Shown one piece after another: positions 40,635 to 51,246 of a stretch of 64,000 bases of DNA. Under the pieces are notes generated by a model. It was not told where the DNA came from, made no database searches, and saw only the letters and a program-made list of their open reading frames with translations. Origin of the DNA: Heterocephalus glaber (taxonomy: Eukaryota; Chordata; Mammalia; Rodentia; Bathyergidae); NCBI RefSeq assembly GCF_000247695.1, contig NW_004624854.1, forward strand, positions 5,062,758-5,126,757. Direction: 5' to 3'. How positions within the stretch are numbered: position 1 is the stretch's first letter; each line of letters begins with the position of its first letter. Both the position numbers and the translations under genes were made by a program.

Positions 40635-42273
40635 GGATGTCCCATTTTGACAAGGCCTGGTGCCTGTACTGCACTGGCAGGTTTGGAAGGAGCTCTCGAC
40701 CATTTCCCTTCCACTGGTACAGGCCCACTTGCTCTGAGTGGATTGTCTCCTGAAGATCTTACTGCTTTTTCCTTTAGAAAGGGGAGGGGGTGTTGGAAAC
40801 AAACTGCATGTGTACCACTTGGAATAAACCTACCATTTCTAAGCAACAAATTTTCTGAGATGGCAGTAAGTTAACAAGCAAAATACATATTTGCCTACAA
40901 ACTAAACTATTATATGAAGGCAAGTCTTAATAAACAGAGCTATTCTCTGTCACATCTGATTGTCCCAGGGGAAGGACAGGAAAAAACTACAGCATTTTGA
41001 AAATTCTTGTAGCTACCATTTAAACCGTGCACTATTCCCAAAGTAAAGCCATATTTACTGGAAGCATCTTTTGGTTAAGATTCATTCAGGTATTAATGCA
41101 TCAGATAAACGTACACTGAGCTGCCACGAGTCAGGCACTGGCTAGATGTTTAGAAAATGCTGGTAAACAAAACAAGGACCCCTATGCTTGAGATCCTAAG
41201 TTGTTGTAACATACTGGGTCAGATAGTCTAGTGCAATCACCTAACCTACTAAAGCTTAAGATTTTGTGAAGCAAACATAGCCAAAAGCTACAAATAATTT
41301 AAATGTAATATATAAAAATTAGTTTTAGAAAATGACATTTAAATCAGTTTTAGGAAGCCTAAAGATAATCAGTATTATTTTTAGAGCTGTCTAAGAGAAG
41401 TTTATTGAGCTCATAAGTGATACTGATCCCCAGCGCTTGCAAATTTTGGTGAAGGTGTTTGTTATGCTCACTGAGAAATTAAACTCTGTTTGATTTATTG
41501 TCCAAAAAGGAACCATACTTATTTGAATATGCCTGAAATGTAGCAAGCTGTCAGATAGCCTGTCGGCAGACTCCCGCCGAGTCCTGTACTTCATGATGCT
41601 GCCATAACACTCAGACCTCCCTGTCAGCATCTGTCTGCAGCCTTCCTTGTTTCATGATGTGTTTGCTGTTCTGGCTGCCTGGCTGCCTCACTTCGGAGCA
41701 GGCTTGTTATTGACCATTTGGAGAGACAGCAAGGGGTGTGGCCTGCCTCACACAGCCGTGGAGTTGGGCTCAGGCTTGGGAATAGAAGTAAAATCCCCAA
41801 CCTCTACCTTCAGTGCTTTCCATCCAGCTGCTGTACCTGATCTCACTCCTGTTTTGAGTAACTTCCTTAATTTTCTAAACCGTCTCATCCCAAAACAACA
41901 CACACCTTGTCTAATCTGGTAAATTACATCCCTTCCAGACATAACTGTAAAATCACCTTTCCCCAAAAACCATGTTTTAACTGCTACCTAATATATTAAT
42001 GGGCTGCCTCTCCGAACTATGCTTTATAAATTTACTATGACCTATGAATAATACTGTGAGGATTAGCAAGTAAAATTAGAAAGATTATCCCCATCCCACA
42101 AAAATAAAATGATCTTTTTACACAGCAGCACATACAACTTTTCACAGCTGGCTCACCTCGGTGTCTGATCTCTGCACTGCTGTCCCTCTGTGGGCGCCTG
42201 CATACTCAGCGGGGCTTGAGCACATGTCAGGATGTAATGCTGTAGCACTTCTGCCTGTCTGTGACACTCAGCA

Positions 42274-42470
42274 GAGACAGGCTCAGTGGCACACACCTAT
42301 AATCCCAGCATACGGGAGCCTGAGGCAGGAGGTTGCCAAGTTCAAGCCCAGCCTGAGCAACTTAGCAATTTAGCAAGACCCTGTCCTACAAAATTTTACA
42401 AGATTTAGAAAGGGCTGAGGAAGTAGGTCAGTGTAAAGGATCTAGGTTCAATCCTCAGTACTGTAAAAAT
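42274..42470 (+). mobile_element. B1-dID dimeric SINE
   Basis: B1 half (GGCTCAGTGGCACACACC, CCTGAGGCAGGAGG, GCCCAGCCTGAGCAAC), A-rich linker, then a diverged ID half (GAGGAAGTAGGTCAGTG, GGTTCAATCCTCAG) and A tail. Confidence 0.85.
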
Positions 42471-43117
42471 CAAAGATCACCTCAGGTGGCCTAAGTTGTA
42501 AGTTCAACACATGTTCTACCCAAGCTGCGTGAGCTGTGCTGTAGGATGCAGAGGAAGCCCTGGGGCTAAGGGTCCTGCATGGAGGCCTGTTCCTGGGCCC
42601 AGCTTCACTGGAAGAGTGGGTTAGATAAGGGAACTTCTGGTATGTCTTCCTTTCCTAAAGTGTCAGTAATGAAGACGGTAAACACCCTGGCTCCTGTGGC
42701 CGAGCAACTTAGTCTGTGAGAAAGCACCTTGATACATGAAGACATGGTATTCGCCCACCCCGAACCCTGAAAGGACACCAGCGGTTCCCACAGGAGGAGC
42801 TAGGCACGAGATCTGGCTCACCAGCTCGCCCAGCTCAGGTCCTGGCGAGGCCGCCTGGTTCAGCTCTCCATGTAGATCTCAAGGCCTTGTGAAAATTACC
42901 TTTCCTCTCTTTCAAGACTAAGTTCAGTGGTTCAGTTAGACAAGCATTTGCCTACTTTGTAAGCTTCTCCAAACCGTGGGACAGAGGACTGGAAATGCAT
43001 CTCCCAACCCCACCTCCCCAGGACGAACTCCTTGTAGGACTCTCCTCCTGGTCATCAAGGGAATCCCACCTGACACCCTGCATACTGCCTGGCTCAGAGT
43101 AGACATTAGAAGTGGCT

Positions 43118-43312
43118 CTGAGAAGTGGGGGTGGCAGTGCTGTAATCCCAGCTACTCTGAGGCTGAGGCAGGAGGGTTGAAAGTTTCAGGCCAGCCTTGG
43201 GGCAACTTAACGGCACCCTGTCTCAAAATATAAAGAGGAAAGGACTAGGAATGTAGCTTCATGATAGAATGCCCCTGGTTTGATCCCCAGAGTCATAAAA
43301 AAGAAACAAAAA
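43118..43312 (+). mobile_element. B1-dID dimeric SINE
   Basis: B1 half (GTAATCCCAGCTACTCTGAG, AGGCCAGCCTTGG) joined by a TAAAGAGGAAAGGAC linker to an ID half (GAATGTAGCTTCATGATAG, GTTTGATCCCCAG) with a short A tail. Confidence 0.85.
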
Positions 43313-43424
43313 TGTGTTTGAACCATCTGGACACAGTACCTGTGTTCAGCAGATTACCAACCCAGTGACAAAAGAAAACTTTGCAAGAAGATTCATTTTT
43401 CACAGGTTTTTTTTGATACATGTA

Positions 43425-43430
43425 TTTATT
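43425..43430 (-). terminator. GLS: Poly(A) signal of GLS (KGA)
   Basis: TTTATT on the + strand is AATAAA on the coding strand, in GCATAATAAATACATG, with cleavage expected about 15-20 bp below. This gives a 2.4-kb 3'UTR, close to the known KGA 3'UTR size. Confidence 0.7.
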
Positions 43431-45599
43431 ATGCTGTAAAAAGCAACGCTACCTGATTTCATTTAAAATAAACGTTTCCCAATTTCAGAATACTTAAAAT
43501 TCATAGTTTCAAGATTAGATTCACTTTGGGAGATGTTGGAAGCAAATACATTCATAGCTGTGTAACCCCAGGAAGAACCTAACTCCAACATCAGGCCATT
43601 CAGTCCCTACCAGACAGACAACAGATGAACGGCTGATCCAGCTCTGCATCTAACAGGCGCAGGGGGTGGGGGTGGGTCAACAGGATGAGACGATCAGAAC
43701 TGAGACCAGCAAAACAGCAATGCATACAAAGCTATAAATCAACAGGACCATCTAAAACTCTACAAAAAGGCCATGGGATCCTAGAGCCAAACAAAACTCT
43801 GGAGTTTACTGATGGCAGCAATTAACAGCATGTTCAAAAAGCATTTAAAACAATGTACTCATTATTACCAGCCAAAAGCAAAGAGGCAGAGCGTAAATAA
43901 CACGGATAAATAGGGGCATACCGTGCTACACCACAAAGGTTTTACAAAACAGTTTTGATTTGAAAAAAAAGATGAAGAGATGAACTCTTGTTATCAGAGA
44001 AAAGCCTCAAAATCACTGGTAGTCTTCAAGCCACACAGTGGAACCGCCTTACTATTCCATTCAGGCACACGAAGAAAGCTGCTATTTGTGCAAAGTTATC
44101 TCAGTTGATTTCAACCCCAGTGCAGTCAGTTGCAGTAGACCCAGGGCTGGTGCTGCCCACACGGCATCTCTGGGGACCTGACTGGCCTGTGGGGAGTAAG
44201 AAGCAGTGGCAGGACTGGATGCCCAGCCTGTCCCCGGCATGGAAGCGGGCCTGGGAATGTGACCCAGTCTCACCCAGGGAGGTGCTGTCTAGGAATGAAG
44301 CAAAGCCAAAGCACCTGGAGGTTGGTGGAGTGAGTGTGTAATAAAGCTTGGAAACAGCAGTTTGTGCTGATCAGGGACCAAAAAGGAAATGGCCTTCTGA
44401 ATGTGGTAACAGCTAGCATTTGGGTAGTTGAGATTTTTGTTCATTTTGTTAAACATAGCTTCAAAAAAGTCCATTTGGGTGTGTGTGCGTGTGCTGGACA
44501 CGTGCTTAGGATCAGAAATCCTCAGTAACATACCCCTTTATCTCTTTGAGGCATGAGAGGACAAAATGTATGTGCAAGTCCTAGGAAACTGTTATTTCCA
44601 TTCTGAAGACCCCTTTTACCCACTTTCTAAATCATGAATTCACTCCCTTAGAGAAGTGATGGGTCTCAATTTAGTGAAATGGCCTTTTCTTACTATTGAA
44701 CTACAGAGTCCACTGAAAATTATACAACTGAGAATCAGCAGACATGTGGAGCAATCTAGTGGTCCCCAAAGGGGACAAATATCTTGGTGCAGACTTTGAA
44801 CAACAGGTTCTAAAACAAATGTCATCTGCCCCAGTTCCCATATCATCAGAACGACTTTGGGAGCGTAGAACATTTCTAAACGTGTGTATAATTTCTTTGA
44901 GAGCCACAGAAGCACACACCTTCATTTTTTTAGACTTATGAAGTGGACTAGTTTATACTTAGCTTAGTATTTGGTCTCTGGTTCATCCTCTATAGACAAA
45001 GGGTGAAGTGCTAGCTCTGATGCCAGAAGTGCGAGGTGTTTTCTGACTGACTGGAAACGTGAAAACTGCATAGTTCGCCAGCATTCCCTGTCCCGGGCAG
45101 AGGGACAAGGCAGATAGCTAACACCTGAGGACAGGGGCCGGACTGAGGGGACATAGAAAAAGGAAAGTTTTTTCAAAAGTATAACTATATTCACACATAC
45201 ATTTTGGTCACCAAACATATCTTAAACAGATTCCCTGATAAAGTAATCTGAATTTACATATCCTACTAACAGTTGTTAACTATTACGTTTTTTAAAGTTA
45301 CATCATGAATTGAGGGTGATAGGAGATATTTTAAACATTCAACCCTAAGTGCATATTGTTCAAACACTCAAACTAAATCTATATTTGAAGTCTTGAAAAT
45401 CACACGGTTTGTTTCTAGAGACAGCCTCGACCCCTCGGGACAGACTGTACAACAGTTTAATTTGTAAATGCAATCAGCAGGTCATCACCATAAACTGAAA
45501 GTTCACGACACACACAAATCATGAGGACCACACAGTTAAGCTAGCATTGGTAACTATTTCTTTTACATCAAATTGTACAATGCACGAGGTAAATATTGA

Positions 45600-45606
45600 T
45601 CACATT
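45600..45606 (-). promoter_or_regulatory. GLS: miR-23 seed-match site in GLS 3'UTR
   Basis: TCACATT on the + strand reads AAUGUGA in the mRNA, the seed complement of miR-23a/b, about 203-209 nt after the stop. miR-23 repression of the human GLS KGA 3'UTR is established; that this is the orthologous site is inferred from position. Confidence 0.6.
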
Positions 45607-45808
45607 ATGGAGGGAGATGTTTTATTTCTATTTTTTCCCCAAAGAGATCAGATTTGTCCTGTGCGCACAATGAAGAAAACTCCAGTAACACTGAAATGAA
45701 CAAATGTGGTAAAATATACATCACTACCAGATAGAAATACACACGTTCTTCATAATCATTTTCCACAATTAAATAGGTAAGTGACTTCAACCTTGGGATT
45801 TAAGACTT

Positions 45809-45965
45809 TTATAACAATCCATCAAGATTCTTGTGGACGGTTTGATTTTCCTTTCCACTGTCGGCATCTCCTTGAGGTGTGTACTGGGTTTGGTATTCCT
45901 GGAGGATCTTAAACACATCATGGTGTCCAAAGTGCAAAGCTTCATCCATGGGAGTGTTATTCCAC
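45809..45965 (-). CDS. GLS: GLS KGA last coding exon
   Basis: Encodes [20 protein letters not shown] to VHKNLDGLL and TAA (45811-45809 on the - strand). The acceptor is CTGTCTTAG; the first G completes the Arg codon begun in the previous exon. Confidence 0.97.
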
Positions 45966-48900
45966 CTAAGACAGGTGACACAGGAGGGCAGGTCACTTTC
46001 TATATGAAGGTGAGTGTCCTGCATTCCTAGGTTTTCAGTGCAGGCTAAATGGCCATTCAGATTTAGCCACTAAGTATAAATTAAAAGGAAATGCAGAAAG
46101 GGATTTATAATTCAAAGAGTGGTCTCAGACATAAGTTGGGATGTGAGGAGGAAAAGGATCTCTATAAAAGAATCTTGTTTGCACTCCCAAGGGCTTAACC
46201 GGGATCTTTATAAGGGAAGTCCTATTACTGACAGAAATAATAGACATATCTAGGGTTCCTGAATTGTAGCTCCATGAAAAGCCCAATGGGTCTCTTTTAA
46301 AATAAAATGGTAAAAGAAAAAAAAGCAGGTAAATAACATGCATCATCCTAGCCTTTGACAAAAACTCTGTGATCCCATCCATTCAAAGATCACGTGAAAT
46401 CTCAGGAGGCTGGAAATGATCGTGGTGTCACAAGCGCTTAAACACACTGCAGGGGCAAGACTGGCCCTCAGGAAGTGACGCTTTCTTCTTCTCCGGCCTG
46501 GATGGGAAGTGGTGCCCCACTGGACCACTGCTGACCGGAAGACTAACTTCCCTTCCGCACTCGGTGGTGCTCCAAGCTGAGCAGTGAAGATTGCAGGAGA
46601 AGTGAAAAAGACACAGCACCACAAAAGCCAGGGGCCCAGCCAATGACAGAGTGCACCTGGGTTCCTTAACATGGCAAACCATGAAGCCAACTTCCCACTC
46701 TAAAGGCCCGGGCACTGACTTCCTGTGGCTGCTGGGTTTGTATCCCTGGACTCCTGGTCACCCTCCTGCCCCTTCCTGTGTCCTTTCTTTTCCGTCTCCT
46801 CAACCTTTTAGCCTCTTAATGGGGGTCACAATGTGAAACCAAGAGGTGTTTAAAGTTCTTAACATTTTAGGTAACCTTAATTTTTAAAATCAGGTAAGTA
46901 ACACTTTATGCGTATCTTTGTGTTTCTCAAAAAATGGCAGAACTGGTGGTGTTGTGCTCCTCTAAAGGCCTGCATTAGTTCAGGGAGTCAGCGGTTTTAC
47001 ACAGGGACTTTTCAGTCATCCTCAACAGCAAGTGATGATGTGAGTTTCTGTAAACAGTGCCGGCTGCAAGTTACCATTTTCTATGCAATAAGAAAAGAAT
47101 TATCTTGAGTTTCCAGCTTCTCTTTTGCAATATAGACAAAGGTGCAAGATGTAGTTACCAAGTTAGTTACTTAGCTACCTAACTTTCCCTGTCACAGGGT
47201 ATTTTTACTTCCACAATCATAGAGGCCAGTTTTGGGGACAGGAGTTCCAAATATACAAAGCACAGTAAGTACAGTATTTCCCAGGTGTATTAAATACTGC
47301 TTTAGCCAGAACTGTAAACCCAAGGAAACACACTTTACACTTCCTTGCTCTAAAAAGAGCTGATGGCTGTTGCTGAGAAGTGGGCTGGCAGCCTAATGAG
47401 GTTTTGGAATAAGGTCATTTTGATCATGGTGTTTTTAACAATTGCAGAGATAACGTTAGATAATCAGATTGTTACCACACTCACAAAATAGTTAACAACT
47501 TCTCAGGCACTGGCATCGTAACTTTTCTCATTTCTTGAAAGGTGAACCATTAAGACCCAGGCCTCCATTAAAAGCAAAAAGTTACAGCGTAATAAACAGG
47601 TCTAAGTGCTGGAGAGTAATCAGGTTGCTGCAAACTTACTGTAGCTCCCATTTCTCAACTCTAACCCCGAAGCCCTCAGACCTGTCAGCCCCTCCATCAA
47701 GCACTTTCTCCTTGTAAATTCTTGGAAACTTATTCTCCCTGCCACTCCAACACGTAATGTCCAAGCACATGAGGACAGAGGTCACTGCACAGACAGTGTG
47801 GACCTCAGTGGCTCGGCAGCCCTGCCCTGCCCTGCCCACTGGACAGCATTTGCTACAGGACGTGTCAGTCTGCCATGTGAACCCCGTGGAGGGGAGAGGT
47901 GCAGGCTGCACCCTTCCCACTGCTCGAAGAATGCCCTCCTTCGTTCCACGCCTTCCAATCTCATTCTTCTCCAAAGCACTCGTTAAAATCCAACCTCCAC
48001 AAAGCCACCTAGAATGGATTCTACCTAAATCTGGGGATTTCAACAAAATCCAAGATACTCTCAAGTTCTTGTGTATTTTTTTTTTTACTTAAATTCTTTT
48101 ATTGGCACATTTTAGGTGTGCAATACATTTACATTTATCATTGGGTGCTTGTACCTGTACAGGATGTATCTTGGTTATTTTTTCCCCATTACCTGTGCGC
48201 CCTTCACCCCTAAATCCTTCCCTATTTACATACTTGGTTTCCATTTTTTTTTTCTTTTCTCATAATTTTTCCTTTCCATTCTTCCCTTTCCCCATCTCCT
48301 CCCACTACCGCCACCCCTTTGGACCTTTTCCTATTTCAAAGTATCAATTATTAGTTATTAATCCTTTTAATCCTTATTTACACTCTCAGTTTCTCACACT
48401 AGAGAAACTATTTGGTATTTACACGTGTGTCTTATTTATTTCACTTAAGAGGATGGCCTCAATATGCATCCATTTAGCTACAAATGACTAGTTTCTCATT
48501 CTTTATGGCTGAGTAGTTACACATGTATTTTTATGTGATTCTGTAAATGTTCACCTTATCTGCTGGATGTGTAGTTAAAAGCCCCATGAGGACAGAAATC
48601 CTAGTTCTCTTTCCAAACACAACTGTCTTTTTCAAACAGTGACTTGATAGGCAAAGCTGAAAACTTCCAAACAATGTATGGTCCTTAGCTAAGAAACAGG
48701 ATACAGGAGATAGAATAATCTATGTAATCTGTAAAGACACCGTAACAAATTCAAGAACGCCATGGTGGTGCATATACCATCACATGAACACACCAGTCCT
48801 GCATCATAAAAACCTGACCTGCCAATTACATTAGAAGGGAATATAAGGGCTGGGGATTTAGTTCAGTGGTTCCGCTGCCTGCCTCACAAGCACAAGGACC

Positions 48901-50014
48901 CAAGTTCAATCCCTGGTACCAAAAAAAAAAAAAAAAGAATATAGATGCTCACCTGTCTTTGGGGAAAGGATTTACTTTGCAAGCTTCCAGCAAAAATTTA
49001 ACAACTTCAACGTGACCTATACCCACCCAAAACAAAAAAAAGATTTTAGTTTTGAGTAGAAATTAAGTCCAGAGAAAAAAGCAGGAATGGCTTATGTATT
49101 ACCCTCTGCAGCAGCTACATGGAGTGCTGTTCTGGAATCGTAGTCCCGCTGTTCCATATCCATGGCCGACAACGCAAATCTGAAAATTCATAAGCACAGC
49201 TATTCATTACACAGTAAATCTAATTCACACCTGTAGCATTTACTCTATCACTACAGGCCAAGGGCCCCAGGTGCCTAGCCTCACCTGACTCGAGACCGGT
49301 AACTAGAGCCCCATCCGCCAGGACACAGGTGTCCTGCCTGGGAAAATGCTACTCTACCTCCATTCCTTAGCTTCGCTCTTTTGGGGTAAGATGAAACATT
49401 AACCATCTCTCATTCAAACTCAACAAACAATGCCACAACTCTGCCAACGTTTAGGGGCTGGGTCTCAAAAGGGCAAGAAACTAGTATCTAGTGATGTGTT
49501 TTCACTGAGTCTCCCACTGTTTAAACAGACACCTTACAGTCTATAGTCTGCGTGTACTAAGCAGGCTTGAAACAAGCATGGAAATGAGGCCTAGACACTT
49601 TCCACTTGAAAGCTCAGATGCAACCCTATACAAGCACCTTATATTCATAAAGTGGAAGAATACGGCCTTTCTAATCCTGGTGATCTGCTGGACACTGAAT
49701 GCGTCCAGTTAAAGCAAACCATTAATACTAGTTGGCCACTTCCCACTGGGGGAAGAAAAATCTGGGCTTTTAAAGGAGAGAGAAAGGACAAGACTGGATA
49801 GCAAGCCTTTGTCACTGGAGCTGGGGATTTAATATATATTGTTCAGATCATTTTTACTAAAGAGAAATGGCCGTGAACCCTTAGTGTGTGCTTGCTCAGA
49901 AGGAATTTTCTAGGTGCCTGCAAACCACATGCTGATCCACCTGTTAACATACCTTCGAAGAGCGGACACATCTCCAGTGTACGCAGCAAACAAAAGGTTT
50001 ATCACTGACTTGAC
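45809..50014 (-). CDS. GLS: GLS, glutaminase kidney-type isoform (KGA), C-terminal part
   Basis: GLS is the phosphate-activated mitochondrial glutaminase, converting glutamine to glutamate and ammonia. The window holds only the last four KGA exons: 49953-50014, 49103-49179, 48953-49016 and 45809-45965, all GT-AG on the - strand with matching phases. They encode 119 residues, from [20 protein letters not shown] to [14 protein letters not shown]. That equals the human KGA-specific tail (residues 551-669). The segment carries ankyrin-type repeats ([20 protein letters not shown]). The catalytic beta-lactamase-like domain lies on earlier exons beyond the right edge. The alternative GAC terminal exon was not found in 50015-64000. 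Substitutions from human as recalled: Thr for Val in EYQ(T)QYTPQGD, and a few in GDADSGKEN. No stop or frameshift is seen. Confidence 0.96.
48070..48530 (-). mobile_element. L1 3' fragment, antisense
   Basis: A T-run, then ATTCTTTTATTGGCACATTT, and at its right end GCATCCATTTAGCTACAAAT and CTTTATGGCTGAGTAG, parallel to the antisense L1 fragment at 3542-4190. Confidence 0.75.
48846..48936 (+). mobile_element. Young ID-like SINE with target-site duplication
   Basis: GGATTTAGTTCAGTGGTTCC, AAGTTCAATCCCTGGTACC and a long A tail. Flanked by GAATATA at 48839-48845 and 48937-48943. It ends only 16 bp before the GLS exon at 48953. Confidence 0.9.
48953..49016 (-). CDS. GLS: GLS KGA exon, third from window's right (ankyrin segment)
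   Basis: 64 nt encoding [20 protein letters not shown] plus split Gly and Arg codons. Splice sites GTATAG and CAG|GTGAGC on the - strand. Confidence 0.97.
49103..49179 (-). CDS. GLS: GLS KGA exon (ankyrin segment)
   Basis: 77 nt encoding [20 protein letters not shown] then VAAAE, an ankyrin repeat core. Splice sites TTTTCAG and GAGG|GTAATA. Confidence 0.97.
49180..49952 (-). other. GLS: GLS intron
   Basis: 773 bp between two KGA exons; no repeat or additional exon recognised. Confidence 0.75.
49953..50014 (-). CDS. GLS: GLS KGA-specific first tail exon
   Basis: 62 nt, phase 0 start: [20 protein letters not shown]. It follows acceptor TTCTTCGCAG and ends CGAAG|GTATGT. This is the point where KGA diverges from GAC. 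Confidence 0.97.
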
Positions 50015-50947
50015 CTGCGAAGAAAAGAAAGTTCAGAGCTCCACAGGAGCACACACAATGCCCAGCTATCCCAGAAGTATTTCCATGCACTTTGAACACT
50101 TCAGCCAATCATGAAGTTATCCCAAGAGCTCTTCCAAAACTGAAAGGACACACACGGTGTGTCCCACACACATGAGGGAAAATTCATAAAGATGTGCACA
50201 GGGGAGGGAACAGAACGATGATGTCCGCTCACACAAAGAAACGGGCACTCAGTCTGAGATCTCCGCACTTGGGGCGACTTTACAACTCTTCTCATTTAGT
50301 ATGGCTCAGTACTGTGGTCAACTCTATACTGATCAAATTCTCATCACATCCTTATTAAAAACAGAATCATGCTAGGTAAACGTGTTCCCACTGCCAGCCA
50401 TCACTTTCCTCACCAGTCACAGGCTTCCTTGCATCTTAAGGGACAGAAGTCAGTGTTTATCATCTTAAATTTAACAATGGGGAAAAGAGGGCTGTACCAT
50501 ACTCCCTGGGGTCCAGGCGAGTGCCCAGATGGTGCAAACTGGGGCCTTCTTAGAACCCACGGCACTGCTTAAAAGGTGGGTGAACTCCCAGATATTAAGT
50601 CACTGTCACTGGGTGGGTCAAGACTCACAGTGAATATCTCGATAGTTAAGCACTTTCTTGTTCTTACAATTAAAGGGAGAATGCTAGTTATCTTCAAAGG
50701 CCACTCGTTTCTGGTTTGCTTTCATACTTTATCCAACTCTGCTTAGGAAAAACTCCACTATTGATCATCTGTTTGTAAATACTTCATACATTCCCAATTT
50801 TGTCTCACACTTTGCAACTTCAACATTCATACTGATGCCACAACTAATACTGGTAGAAAAATTAATTTTAATTGGAGGGATGGAAGGTAACTCGGCTCTC
50901 CATGAACAAAGCCATGGCCCTGGAGCTGTGCTTCAACATCTGAAACC

Positions 50948-51170
50948 AGAGCTGGGTGTATGGGTCCACACCTGTAATCCCACCACTGAGGAGGCTGAGG
51001 CAGGAGGACTGCAAGTTTGAGTGCCACTTGGGCAACTTAGTGAGACCTTGTCTGTCTCAAAAATCCAAAATAGGGCCAGGGGTGTAGCTCAGTGGTGCCA
51101 CACCTACCTGGCAAGCACAAGGTCCTGAGTTTGATCCCTGGTACCGAAAAAAAAAAAAAAAAAAAAAATC
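50948..51170 (+). mobile_element. B1-dID dimeric SINE with long A tail
   Basis: B1 half (CACACCTGTAATCCCACCAC, GGAGGCTGAGGCAGGAGG), linker, ID half (GGTGTAGCTCAGTGGTGCC, GAGTTTGATCCCTGGTACC), then an A tail of about 22. Confidence 0.88.
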
Positions 51171-51179
51171 AAACATAAA

Positions 51180-51246
51180 AAGGCTGGGGATGTAGCTGAG
51201 TGCAAAGACCAGGGTTCAATCCCTGGTGCTGCAAAAAGAAAAAAAG
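51180..51246 (+). mobile_element. Short ID-like SINE fragment
   Basis: AGGCTGGGGATGTAGCTGAG, then GGTTCAATCCCTGGTGC and A-rich end, directly after the preceding dimer's tail. The middle of the tRNA-like part is deleted. Confidence 0.75.

Larger units (their letters stand above)
40173..43405. other. Convergent intergenic spacer between STAT1 and GLS
   Basis: 3.2 kb between the two poly(A) ends. It holds one antisense ID-like SINE and two B1-dID dimers, with a MIR-like stretch near 41080-41155. No coding exon or RNA gene is recognised. The layout matches the known tail-to-tail order of STAT1 and GLS in mammals. Confidence 0.8.
43410..45808 (-). other. GLS: GLS KGA 3'UTR
   Basis: AT-rich 2.4-kb region following the GLS stop codon on the - strand. 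No SINE lies within it, unlike the flanks, which suggests constraint. It contains a miR-23 seed match close to the stop. Confidence 0.75.
45966..48952 (-). other. GLS: Last GLS intron
   Basis: 3.0 kb holding an L1 antisense fragment (48070-48530) and an ID-like SINE (48846-48936). No exon is recognised elsewhere in it. Confidence 0.75.

Noticed and set aside
45327..45334. TTAAAATA on the GLS strand, like half of the pH-response element of rat KGA mRNA
   Set aside because: The known element is a close pair of AU-rich 8-mers; only one is seen, and in AT-rich sequence this is likely chance.
48846..48936. tRNA-like A and B boxes that could suggest a tRNA gene
   Set aside because: Here and at the other copies the boxes belong to ID-like SINEs with A tails and target duplications, with no complete cloverleaf.
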